From Cyclaneusma minus (lineage: Eukaryota; Ascomycota; Leotiomycetes; Marthamycetales; Marthamycetaceae), in the NCBI GenBank assembly GCA_037179335.1, contig JAKZHN010000006.1, forward strand, positions 248,001-312,000: 64,000 nucleotides of DNA. The letters are read 5' to 3'. The position numbers and the translations under genes were made by a program. This document shows positions 1-8,939 of this stretch, piece by piece; position 1 is the first letter of the stretch, and each line of letters begins with the position of its first letter. The notes below the pieces were generated by a model. The model was not told the origin of the DNA, did not search any database, and was given only the letters and a program-made list of their open reading frames with translations.

Positions 1-281
1 AATTTTCGATATATTCTAGTTTTTTTCTCTAATTTAAAATAAATAGAATTTATTCTAATTTTCTAAAATTTATTTAAGATTTAAAGTTTATTATTAAGCT
101 ATAAAATTGGCAAAAATAATTTATTGCTATTTTTAGTATAGCAAATCATGGCGACTATAGTAAGCTTTTAAAATCGTGATTTAAACCAAAGAAATTTAGT
201 TTCTAGCTTTTATAAAAGGTTTCAGACCGTACCGATACAGTTTAGGGCCTAAACCGCGGTCTCATACTATAAGAAACACTG
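1..281 (-). mobile_element. hAT-like element (family hAT-1), right part only
   Basis: The AT-rich start of the window ends in a terminal sequence that is the reverse complement of the left end of the two full copies at 8983 and 49587 (CAGTGTTTCCGATAGTC, here with a few changes), ending exactly at 281. The sub-terminal inverted repeat around AAACCGTA and TACGGTTT is also present. The other end lies outside the window, so its target duplication cannot be checked. Full copies are 718-744 bp, so most of the element is missing here. No transposase reading frame is visible. Confidence 0.75.
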
Positions 282-472
282 CAGTTGCTTCTCTCCAGCC
301 ATTCTCTCTCAAGTGACAACCGTACCACTAGATCTGATATCAGAGCAACGGCGGATTGCCTGCTTGGGGGGCGTAAACATGCGACGGATGTGCGATTTCG
401 CCACAAGACCCCGAAGGCGGGGAGCTTGGGCCTGACTGCCGTGGGGCGGAAGTGAAATTTGAACGACTTCTT

Positions 473-661
473 CTACTCAACATGTTTGGAGGGAACGTTC
501 TTCGATCGTAGTGTGTATCGGTCTGTAGACCTGTGAGAAGTTGCTGCTATCGCGAGCTCGCGGCCAGAGAGGCAAGACACGAGGGGGATCATGGGGGAAA
601 TGGGGCTGGACATACTGCCATGGTCAGCCTCTACGGCTGCAGCCCTTTTGGTCGACCCCAT
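473..661 (-). pseudogene. L0: truncated 5' fragment of a DWR-family left-arm gene
   Basis: Two exons match the 5' end of the left-arm genes. Exon 1 (616-661) starts with ATG, encodes MGSTKRAAAVEADHG and ends in phase 1 at a GTATGT donor. It is 46 nt, the same length and phase as the first exons of L4 and L5. Exon 2 (ending at 522) encodes NRYTLRSKNVPSKHVE, matching the RY-x-LRSK motif of L2 and L4, then meets a TAG where an intron donor would be expected. The DW...WR core is absent. Between here and 281 I see no further family sequence; the hAT-1 element at 281 may have removed the rest. Fragment of a gene, not a functional copy. Confidence 0.55.
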
Positions 662-1208
662 TTTGCCTTGGGACTCTTGACGAGGAAGGATGGACAAAGG
701 CTCCCGCGCTGGTCAGGTGTTGATTGGTGGTCGCGAAGTCGTAAACAACAGACCTAGGTAGACCGATCTGGAAAGGGCTGCCTGAAAAAACAGGCCAACT
801 CGCTTAAACATCTCACAAGTCTGAATCTAGAGCTGGTGAGACCGAGATAAATTATTATCGACTGGTAATTATGGGCATTTGTTTTCTATTCTTGGAAAAA
901 GAAATCAGTGAGAATGCAAGTGTAGTTAGTATATAGTTTAGCTCAAAACATCGAAGAAACACGAAGGGCTTTTGCAAAACCAGATCAAAGTTCGGAATTG
1001 TTATGGAGAAGACATCGGTATTTTAGGAAACACGGGAGGTCTTCAGATATTACGCTTTGAAGTCTACTTCGGGGATCTAAGGACTCCCTAGCACCTGATA
1101 TCCACCGTCAGTGCTTTGAAGATCGGGATCGAAATCCCTAAAGAAGTCGATCACTCCTTCCAAGGGTCACAAACCCCCAACTTCCACCTGCTCCCAGTCA
1201 CGAACTGT

Positions 1209-2046
1209 CTAAAGCACCTCGCCACCTTTTTCGATATCTTCCTCCACTCCTGATTCTTCTCCGCTCATCTCGTCCATCTCACCCGCCTGAACAACCTGCT
1301 CCCCTCCAGCTCCTTTCAGCGCTCCTCTCGTTCCCTCTCCACCCTTGCTAATGAGACCGCTCCTCTTGATCCCTCCACCCATGACCCGCTTGCCACCTTT
1401 TCTCTTGCTTATCCGAGAGCCCTGTGGTTTCTTCGCACCGAACTTCTTGTGAAAATTGTTGACACGTCAGACATTCAACGGGCTCACGCTCTTCTGGTCG
1501 CTCCCGTCAACTTCATGGCTGTATTTGTGTACGACGGTAGGGCCTTCTTTCAAGGATCCGGGCTTCACAGGATCGGGGATCTCGGTTTTGGTGGAGATGG
1601 TAAGCTTGGAGATGTCGACTTGGTTCTTGTACGCAGGAGCACGATCGTAGGTATCTGACTTGACATAGCGAGCATTCTTCGGCTTCAAAGTGACGACGGC
1701 GGTGGTTTCGGGGGTCGAGGATTGCTTGGATCTCCGAAAATATTAATTAGGATATGAGAATCCTAAGTATGTGATTGAACAGGGAAAGATACCTTCTCAT
1801 CTTCGGAGCTTTCGTCCTCATTGCTGTCATACGATTCCTCTCGGGGATATCGAATCTGACCCGTCGTCGCGGGGAAGGGACCCTTGAACCGGTATCGTCC
1901 TAGAAGTTCGTGAGAAGCTGGCTAGCAGGCAGATGCATGAGATGGAGGATGGCACAAGGCGGTGGCCAGGGCGGCGCAGGTAGGGAGCAAGACGTACCAG
2001 AGGCGCTGGACTTCACGGACTGGTCCAACTTCTTGGATGGAGCCAT
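1209..2046 (-). pseudogene. L1: DWR-family left-arm gene with nonsense codon in the WR motif
   Basis: Three exons on the minus strand: 1998-2046 (MAPSKKLDQSVKSSAS), 1793-1899 (GRYRFKGPFPATTGQIRYP followed by an acidic EESYDSNEDESSEDEK tail) and 1209-1724. Introns use GTACGT and GTATCT donors and stay in frame. Exon 3 carries NARYVKSDTYDRAPA, an IPDP turn, GPTVVHKYSHEVDGSD and SPLNV. At 1467-1469 TGA replaces the tryptophan of the family's LNxWR motif. The frame stays open for about 85 further codons (HKKFGAK, a Lys/Arg/Gly-rich stretch, an acidic end) to TAG at 1209-1211. The core VDW is also VDG here. The open downstream frame suggests a recent nonsense mutation. A truncated product is possible but would lack the basic tail. 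Confidence 0.7.
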
Positions 2047-2173
2047 TCTTGTCACCACGAAGTCGAGAGGAATTGTGAAAGCTGTGAGCTATCCTTTGGG
2101 GATAGGCAGCAGAAGATCGACAGGTGAAATGCAAAGAATGGTCGCAGGTGTGTTTGAATGATTGTGATCGGTT

Positions 2174-2328
2174 TGTTAGAATGCCTTAGCAATCAGGCAC
2201 CACGGTAGCTAGTGGAGCTAGAGCTAGCGTAGCTAGCGTAGTGGAGTGGTTTAAGTGTGGTCTCTACACCATACTTGAACCATTACCTTAATATATCAAG
2301 AATCACCACTATGTGACCTAGTTCAACA
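2174..2328. repeat. Solo-LTR-like sequence, 155 bp
   Basis: The sequence starts TGTTAGA and ends CAACA, the usual inverted termini of a retrotransposon LTR. Flanking five-base sequences are CGGTT and CGGGT, a four-of-five match that may be a decayed target duplication. The interior holds short GCTAGC repeats. It lies between L1 and L2. The call rests on termini and flanks only; no internal element is next to it. Confidence 0.4.
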
Positions 2329-2646
2329 CGGGTGGGACGTAACTTGGAAGTCAAATTGCGCAGGAAATAGGAACGGCGGTTTGCTCGACCAATAAGAAGT
2401 TCTCTACAAGCTGGGCCACCTGATTGGCTAGATTTATCTAAGTTTTCGTAGTTTTTAGTACCGAATTCTCGAATATAGTGTTTGATAGAGTACTTTTCGC
2501 ATTTCTGGAGATAGATTCTAAGCTTTTCCGACGGTTATCCCCTTTAAGGTCTACTTCGACATTTGAGGGCGGAAATAAGAGTATACACCCCCACCGATGA
2601 TTCAGGCTTTTCTGCGACTAAAGATCATAATCTCCAGACTTGACAA

Positions 2647-3611
2647 CTAGCTCTTTTGATGTCCCGCATATCCACCTCCCTCGTACTCCTTGCTACTAGC
2701 AGCTTCGCCCTCCTCAATATCTACGTCATCTGATCCCTCAATTCCCATCATTCCGTTCTCTCCACCACTTGACCTCGAAGTGATCATGGCCGAACCGGAA
2801 CTCTTTCTTCCACCGTCCTTCCCACTCCTACCCACAGTCTTGCTTTTCTGACTGTCACTCTGTTTGCTGCTGACCTGCTTGCTACCGACGTTCTTCTTGA
2901 CGCGGAACTTGGAGGCTCGCCTGTCCGGCGCACTCTTTGCACCAAATTTCTGATGCCAGTTCGTGGACCTCCAAGCATTGAGGGTACTGATACAGTCCTC
3001 GTCGTTCCAGTCCACGATTCGCGTGTGCCTATGCATAAGAGTGGGTCCTTCCTTCCAGAAACCAGGCCTCTCGGGGTCGGGCACCTCGAGCTTCACGGAA
3101 ATTGTGAGTTTCGATGGATCAATGTATCCCTTCCTGGCGGGAGCACGGTCGTAGTCATCAGAGTACACATAGCGGGCGCCCCTTGGTTTCTTCGTCACGA
3201 AGGTGGGGTTGATGGGCTGGTCTCCAGCTTCATGGTTTCTTGCGGGGAGTGAGGATTTGTTACGAGGGCCCTACGAATGTTGTTAGGATATGGGAAGGCC
3301 GAATAAGGAAATGAAGCGCAGATACATGCCTTCTCCGAACTCGCGGTCATGGGCAGCCGTGTCAGCATAGCGCCTGGTTGCTTGGAGCGTAACTCGTAGC
3401 GATCTAGATCTTTGTGAGAACTGGCCAGCACGCATGGAGGAGTGTGCAAAGAAGACACCACGACGGAGCAAAACGTACTTGTAGCGTCCCCGTTCATGGC
3501 CTGAACAGATTTCTGGATTGGCTCCACCGTGGATTCAGAATCCGAGAGGTGAGTGATCCTCGTTGATGACGAATATTCGATGGACAGATTGCGCGTGTGA
3601 AATGATGACAT
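2647..3611 (-). CDS. L2: DWR-family left-arm protein, best preserved left-arm copy
   Basis: Proposed exons: 3479 up to a start at 3497 or 3611; 3330-3403; 2647-3270. Exon 2 encodes RYELRSKQPGAML and an acidic end; exon 3 encodes TKKPRGARYVYSDDYDRAPA, DPSKLTISVKLEVPDP, GPTLMHRHTRIVDWNDED, ISTLNAWRSTNWHQKFGAK, a Lys/Ser-rich basic tail and an acidic C-terminus. There is no frameshift or stop in the core. Two oddities: the codon aligned with the ATG of L1 and L5 is GTG, so another start is needed, and the second intron stays in frame only with a GC donor (AAG then GCATGT), because a 4-base insertion displaces the GTATCT donor of L1. Function unknown; a small nuclear basic/acidic protein is inferred. 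The core is certain, the 5' end is not. Confidence 0.6.
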
Positions 3612-3969
3612 GAGTAGAACTCACTTGGGCGAGCTCGAAGCAAAAATGCGCGGGAAACAGGAACGGCGACTAGATCCGTCAATGTGAAGCTGCCTACAAA
3701 GTTGGGCATCTGACTGGCGAGAATTAGCCCAGTCTTTGTAGATTCTTGAAAAATGGAATAGAATTCGAACCTCGAAGTTAGTATCTAGTAAAGTTTTTTC
3801 GACGTCTCATCATTCGGTCTCCGATCTTTTCATGCCGAAGTCATTCAAATACCAGTTGAAAATTCCATGCTATTCTCAAGTACCACGCCGTTTGGTGGGA
3901 TTGCGTGATTCCTGCACTTTCAGTCACTCGAAGCAGGAAATACCTGCCTCAAGATCTGCTCTTCGCTGA

Positions 3970-5259
3970 TCAGGGGATAGCGATTACTGCCCGGAGTACT
4001 ACTCCACCACCACCTCTCCAAAGCTCGAAGTTGAACCCAGGAAACAACATCCAGGTGTCTCTCCAAGCATCGAGGACACTAACACTCTTCTGATTCTGCC
4101 GGTCTACGGCATGTCTGAATGTGTGTTGAACAGTTGGGCCGGGCATGTATTTGCCTTGTTGCGTAGGGCACGCAACGCGGTTGACCGAAGCAGGAGAATC
4201 CGACGCAATGGAACTCAACGCACTTGCAGTCCTTGCCGATGATGGCCTTTTCTCTCTGAGCCTCAACGCTGTTGTTGTTTCCTTGACCTTCGACGGTGTT
4301 TTCTTTTGAGCCTCGCCAGTATTGTTGCCACGTACAGTCTTATTGCCATCGGTCGTCGCATCGTCGTCGTCGCCAAAGAATTCATCCGCATCCCGGTAGA
4401 AAACTTGATAGTCAAAGTCCTCGATGCTAGGCATGGGGCTAGGCACTCGCTCGGCAGCAAGCAAGTGTCCGGGATATCGACGGGAACGGCGATGACGAGC
4501 TTCGACGGGTCGATAGTGCCGACAACAGCGGGAGCCCGATCATAGGCTGTGCAATGGATATACTGGTCTCCAGGCGGCTTTGTGTCGGCGAAGACTTCAT
4601 CTTGGGTACTGGTATCTTCACCCTCGGAACTGGACTTATCGGAAAAATCCTGGACTACGGTTAGCAATTTCGTATCGAGCAACTCAAAGGAGTAGACGCG
4701 CCTCTTTTCCATCAAATTCCTCGCTCTCTGATTCATCGTAAGAATCTCCCCTTGGGTAGCGAATTTGCCCAGTCGTGGCCGGGAAGACACGCTTGGGGAC
4801 GGCCGACGAAATCTGCGCTTTGGTGGAAGTGGTGAGGAGCTCCTATAGGTGTGTCAGAATCACGGCTCTCAATAATTTATAGAGTGCGGGTCTGAACATA
4901 CGTCCACAATGTCTGTTCATTCGCCGTGAGACTCCCCGGCGTCGCCGCTGGACTCCATCCTATCTCCATCTGACCTTCGACGCAAGCTAGAGGGAGATTT
5001 GCCAGACGGAGTGGAGTTAAAGACCATTGGCTTGGTCTTGACATTGAAGAGTCTACCAGTCAGTTTCTGCTTCCTGACGTAGTCGACCTGTCGCTTCGGG
5101 ATGTCGGGATTCTTTGACCTGAGCCCATAATCCCGTGGAAGACTGTCAGAAAATTGTTGCTCTGCTAAACGGATAGAAGCACCTCGAAGCAAAGAGGGAG
5201 AATCAATACTTACCAGTGGTTTCAGCGATATCAGGCTCACTTGGCTTTTGGGGCGCCAC
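3970..5259 (-). pseudogene. L3/L4: broken DWR-family left-arm gene(s) with an inserted coding-like segment
   Basis: The 5' part (5214-5259) is a 46-nt first exon starting GTG where L1 and L5 have ATG. The next exon (DYGLRSKNPDIPKRQ...) has lost the acceptor position used by L1 and L2 and stops at TGA (4917-4919). The same frame then continues through TDIVD, a GTATGT intron, and exon ELLTTSTKAQISSAVPKR, FPATTGQIRYPRGDSYDE, then DQYIHCTAYDRAPAVVG and DPSKLVIAVPVDIPD. After IPDT about 330 bp foreign to the other copies intervene (about 4130-4465, acidic then Lys-rich in one frame). Family sequence resumes in another frame with GPTVQHTFRHAVD and SVSVLDAWRD, and the HKKFG end is missing. It may be one gene with a stop or two fused remnants; either way non-functional. 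Confidence 0.6.
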
Positions 5260-5269
5260 TCTTGTAGTG

Positions 5270-5780
5270 TGGAAGTTGATTTTGACAGACGTCAAGTGAT
5301 GGTTTGGCACAACGAAATGGCGGCGCCAGGTGCAAGGTCCAGAAAAGACGGTAAAGTCAGGTTGTTGCGCATGATTACTCATACAGCCCCTTATCGAGCC
5401 GCTTTTGAACGATGTATTTCATTTGGTCCAAAATAATCGATCTTTTTTCTTTGGCTTTCGAAGTCGGACTGAGTGCGAATATCATCGGCATCGGTACTAC
5501 TAGCCTCCCAACCGGATATTGGAAGTTTCATTAGCCATTTTCAGCTACCTAGACCCACGACTGGTTTTTCCAAAGCCAAAGCAGCATCCAGTCCTATGCG
5601 TCTTTATTCCCACCACCCTTTTTCTCCCCCTCCCAAATTTTTTCTGTCTTTTCCCTCCGGTCCATCCTCGTCCTAATTACGGACCGCGACCACCCCACTG
5701 CCATCTTCACACTCCCTATCACTCCACCACCGACGATCTTTTGCTGACTTTGTAGCCCTTACCGAATCTGTATTCTGTTG
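5270..5780. other. Intergenic stretch without recognisable gene
   Basis: About 500 bases upstream of L4 with no family sequence, tRNA or convincing reading frame. A pyrimidine-rich tract lies near 5600-5660. Short open frames here have no recognisable motif. Confidence 0.5.
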
Positions 5781-5993
5781 TGTTGGATTCACTCAAGGGA
5801 ACGGTGCTAGCACGTTGGGGTAGTTCAAGGGTGTTTTATTAAGTCTAAAGAGCTAGGGTGGAGCTAAGGCTCCTTCTAATAGCCAGCTAGTACAAAGGAG
5901 GTAGTCCAGAACAAAGGGAGAGCCCTAGAGCTCTAGAATAGTCCACGTGATTCCAGACCCCCTGACCCCCTGACATGACTGACATTCCCAACA
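5781..5993. repeat. Solo-LTR-like sequence, 213 bp
   Basis: Starts TGTTGGATTC and ends CCCAACA, giving inverted TGTTGG/CCAACA termini typical of Ty1/copia-like LTRs. The flanks do not give a clear five-base duplication (the 3' flank is GTATC), so the exact ends are uncertain. It lies just downstream of L5. No internal retrotransposon sequence adjoins it. Confidence 0.4.
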
Positions 5994-6057
5994 GTATCGG
6001 AGTCGAAAAGGTCGCCACATCCTTCATCCATGTTTCTTTTGTGCATGGCCTCCTCCT

Positions 6058-6828
6058 CTAGGTACTGGGCGAATCTCCCTCCTCGTCACTCCCTCCTTCT
6101 TGCTCGCTACTCTCTGCTTCCTTCGCATGACCATTTGCTTCTTTCTCGACCCCGACTATTCTTCCCGATGTCTTCTTGCCACCTGCCATGATACCATCCT
6201 TCACACCCGTCTTTCCTGGTAAATGGTAGCGCGACGGCCAACATTGGCTTTGGCGCCAAGCTTTGCATACCAACAGGTCGAGCGCCAGTTTTTGAGGATG
6301 GTAATCGACTTCTGACTTGACCGGTCTACTAATTGTACGATCCAGGGTTGTCGGCATTAGGAATTTCGAGGCAAACAGCAACGACGAGTTTGGATGGATC
6401 GCGCCGACCCATCACGGGGGCTCTCGGTCATAGTTCGAGGATGTAACTACCCGAGCACCAGCTGGTTTCCGCGTGACGAATTCTTTCTCGAACGTTTGAG
6501 GACCGTTGGGGGCGCCGAGAGACGCTTCAGAATCGGTCTGTGGCCGCTTTTCTTGGCCCAAGAGATGAGTAGATGGGAAGGAAACAAATACCTCCTCGCT
6601 CTGAGCCTCTTGCCTGGTATCAACGGCGATAGGCTCGCCGGACCCAGACTTTTGCATCTTGTGGTCGTTGGTGGGCTTTCTCGCGCGCATATCATAGCGG
6701 CCTAAGTACTGATGAGAAGCTGCTGCCATGTGAACAGAGATGGAGAGGTCGACGTAAACAGGAAGAGGGAAACAGGACTTACCACTCGGCTCAGAGTCCG
6801 CTGTGGACTTTCTCTTGTGTGGCGCCAT
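6058..6828 (-). pseudogene. L5: DWR-family left-arm pseudogene with several frameshifts
   Basis: Good 5' end: ATG at 6828, exon 1 6783-6828 (MAPHKRKSTADSEPS), exon 2 6592-6701 (GRYDMRARKPTNDHK..., acidic end), a 45-bp GTATTT intron and exon 3 from 6546 (RPQTDSEASLGAPN, KPAGARVVTSSNYDREPP). A stop follows at 6412-6414, immediately after a run of five C. In the next frame the family sequence resumes as MGRRDPSKLVVAVCLEIPN, then hits TAG TAG. In a third frame ILKNWRSTCWYAKLGAK and GRRATIY follow to a stop at 6201-6203. At least two frame changes are needed to join these, so this is a pseudogene. A separate open frame to 6058 with a Lys/Glu-rich tail overlaps the 3' end. Confidence 0.7.
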
Positions 6829-6829
6829 C

Positions 6830-7253
6830 GTTACCGGTCTGCTCCAGTCGGAAGATGAAAAATTGACAGCGCAAGTCAAATCTAAGCGATAGATGGCCGC
6901 AGCCGTGTTGCGGTATGAGGAAGACAAAAGTGGATGCGAATATGAGGAAAAGCCGGGTGGAAAACATTGAATGGGCAAGAAGCTTTATTGTCAAGACACG
7001 AATCTCGATATTCACTGATACTATTCATGTTGTAATATTTATTTTGGTCTGGGAATTATGCTTCAGTGAGGACGCAAGAACTCAGATTGGAAACTCTAGC
7101 TACTGAGGAGGAGTTGAAATGCTCCAGGAAAAGCTAGGCTTGAGAGTCTCTTTCCTTTGGCGTGGGAAGAGCTAAAGGGGGCCAAGTCATGCATAGGCAG
7201 ACGGCCAACTATTATACCCAGTCAAATACCAATCTGCTGAAGAGCCATCCTGA
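6830..7253. other. Intergenic stretch without recognisable gene
   Basis: This stretch separates the 5' end of L5 from the 3' end of L7. The L5 promoter should lie in its first part. No family sequence, RNA gene or repeat was seen. Confidence 0.45.
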
Positions 7254-7999
7254 CTAGATTGATGCTCGTCTCGTCCTAGTCTTGACCTCAGACTGGGCGG
7301 TTTGGCCTATGCCAACCTCTGTGGCACCATCTCCCTCCGCTTCCTCGGTGCTCTTGCTCTGCTCTTTGTCCGCCACCACATTTCCAGAGTTTTGCTTGCC
7401 TCCACCCCTGTTTCTCTTGGTGGCTCTCACGACCATTGGTCTACCGGCAGCTGCTCTCATCTGGTTTCGTTTCTCGCCGCCAGTCTTTGGACCCAGCTTG
7501 CGAACGAAAACGCTAGTACGCCAATGGTTCAATTTGCCGATGCTCTGCTTGCTGTCCCAGTCGACCTCATGCCTGAACGTGTGTTTGAGGATAGGGCCAG
7601 GGACCCGGCTCCTCCAGAACCAGGATTCGAAGTATCGTTCGGGATCTCGAGACGAAGGGCGATGGTGAGCTTGGATGGGTCTGGCTCTCCCTTGCGTTCT
7701 GGAGTCCGGTCGTACTGCTTGGAGGGGACAACGCGGGCACCGGGAGGCATCACTTTGACGACTTTAGGTTTGGCAGTTTGAAGATCGTTGGTGGTGTTGT
7801 CGGCGCTCTGAGCGCCTGGGGCGTCGATGGTCTTCGTGCTTGACATTTCGACGGAGTTCTGTAACTGGCGTTAGTGAATTAGGGCAATGAGCGGAATGAA
7901 CTGAGATACATACATGGTCACCGGGAAGTCTTTGCGTCTTGGTGTTACGAGGAGGGCACTTGTGGAAGTCAAGCTGCGAGTCTTGAGTCTTGGGGCCAC
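7254..7999 (-). pseudogene. L7: DWR-family left-arm gene with one 1-nt frameshift
   Basis: Exon 1 (7910-7999) begins GTG at the position of the family ATG and encodes VAPRLKTRSLTSTSALL... to FPVTMY, ending at a GTATCT donor. The intron (7859-7909) carries a CTAAC branch site. Exon 2 (7254-7858) encodes MSSTKTIDAPGAQS, PPGARVVPSKQYDRTPE, DPSKLTIALRLEIPN. After NPG the frame must shift by one base (about 7612-7620): GGTTCTGG replaces the GGTTTCTGG expected from the PGFW of L2. The next frame gives VPGPILKHTFRHEVDWDSK, IGKLNHWRTSVFVRKLGPK and a basic, then acidic tail with TRTRRASI at the end. Apart from the start codon and one missing base the gene is complete. Translation from internal ATG 7846 would give a short frameshifted product. 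Confidence 0.65.
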
Positions 8000-8387
8000 T
8001 CGGTGGTGAACTTGGGTCCCGCAGTTGTGGCTGAAAGAGGGTGAAGAGGGGAAGAGTTGGAAATCAAGTACCTCTTATTCTATGCTCTGCCTCGCTTCGG
8101 ACGGCTTCAGTTGACTTGAAGCAAGTGAATCAGCTAGCTGAGCTGCTGATCATGGCTCAAGTTGAATTCGCAAAAGGAAGCTCCGCTATGGAGGGTGTCG
8201 TGGCAGGCGATGGGGCTACGCAGATGCACAGTAGACCCGAGCTGCAGAAGAGGTACTATCAGATCTCTCGGATTGTCACGTCCGGGATCTCAAACCCCTA
8301 GACGCTTGTAGCTCCGGAAAAGTTGGCGTCCTTCTGAGAATATTTTTGTATTCTTGGCAGCACATTTTGGGGAGTAGGAGGGGGATT
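8000..8387. other. Intergenic stretch without recognisable gene
   Basis: Upstream of L7; it should hold its promoter. Small open frames are present but lack family motifs or any recognised domain. Confidence 0.4.
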
Positions 8388-8539
8388 GAATGTTGGTCCA
8401 GTAGACTAATGTTGGTCCGGTAGACGACTGTTGGTCCGGAAGACGACTGTTGGTCCGGTAGACGAATGTTGATCCGGAAGACGAATCTTGATCCGGTAGA
8501 CGAATCTTGGTCCGGAAGACGAATCTTGGTCCGGAAGAC
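8388..8539. repeat. 19-bp minisatellite, eight units
   Basis: Eight head-to-tail 19-bp units of the form GAATCTTGGTCCGGAAGAC fill the interval exactly. Units differ by a few substitutions, chiefly A/T at the GGAAGAC or GGTAGAC position and GAC/GAA at the start. The unit is not a multiple of three, so the open frame seen on the minus strand (a Pro/Ser/Thr-rich repeat) is probably a by-product. Confidence 0.85.
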
Positions 8540-8689
8540 GATCCTGCTGTCACGGCATTGGTCAGGAGGTCAGGGGCAGGGGTCAAGGTATGTCATTTGA
8601 TGTTGCGTGAAGAGAAAAGCTCTACACGTCTGAATTAGCTAGATATGTCTAACTTAGAAGCAGTAATTGTTTGCTCGCAGGAGCAAACG

Positions 8690-8825
8690 TCGGGATGGGC
8701 ACGAGGCCGTATGGGTCTGGGGTTTCGACAGGAACGGTCACGACGAGCTTCCAGTGGTCAACAGTGCCGATAACCTTGAGGGTTCGATATCAGGCTGTAA
8801 ACTGGATGTAACATGCTCCAATCAG
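8690..8825 (-). pseudogene. L8: relic of a DWR-family left-arm gene
   Basis: On the minus strand the stretch reads YIQFTA, stop, YRTLKVIGTVDHWKLVVTV, PVETPDPYG. It aligns with L3 (YIHCTAYDRAPAVVG, then DPSKLVIAVPVDIPD). The tyrosine of YDR gives way to a stop and DPSK has become DHWK. Nothing before or after is recognisable. A short, old remnant. Confidence 0.55.
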
Positions 8826-8939
8826 TGATGGAAAAGATTGCTGACGCGTAATTGAGAAATTGTTTCTGAATTACCTACCAGGTAGAAAAAGAATTTATCC
8901 GGACGCCAGGTGATATCTTATCCTCATTCCCAGCCAAAG

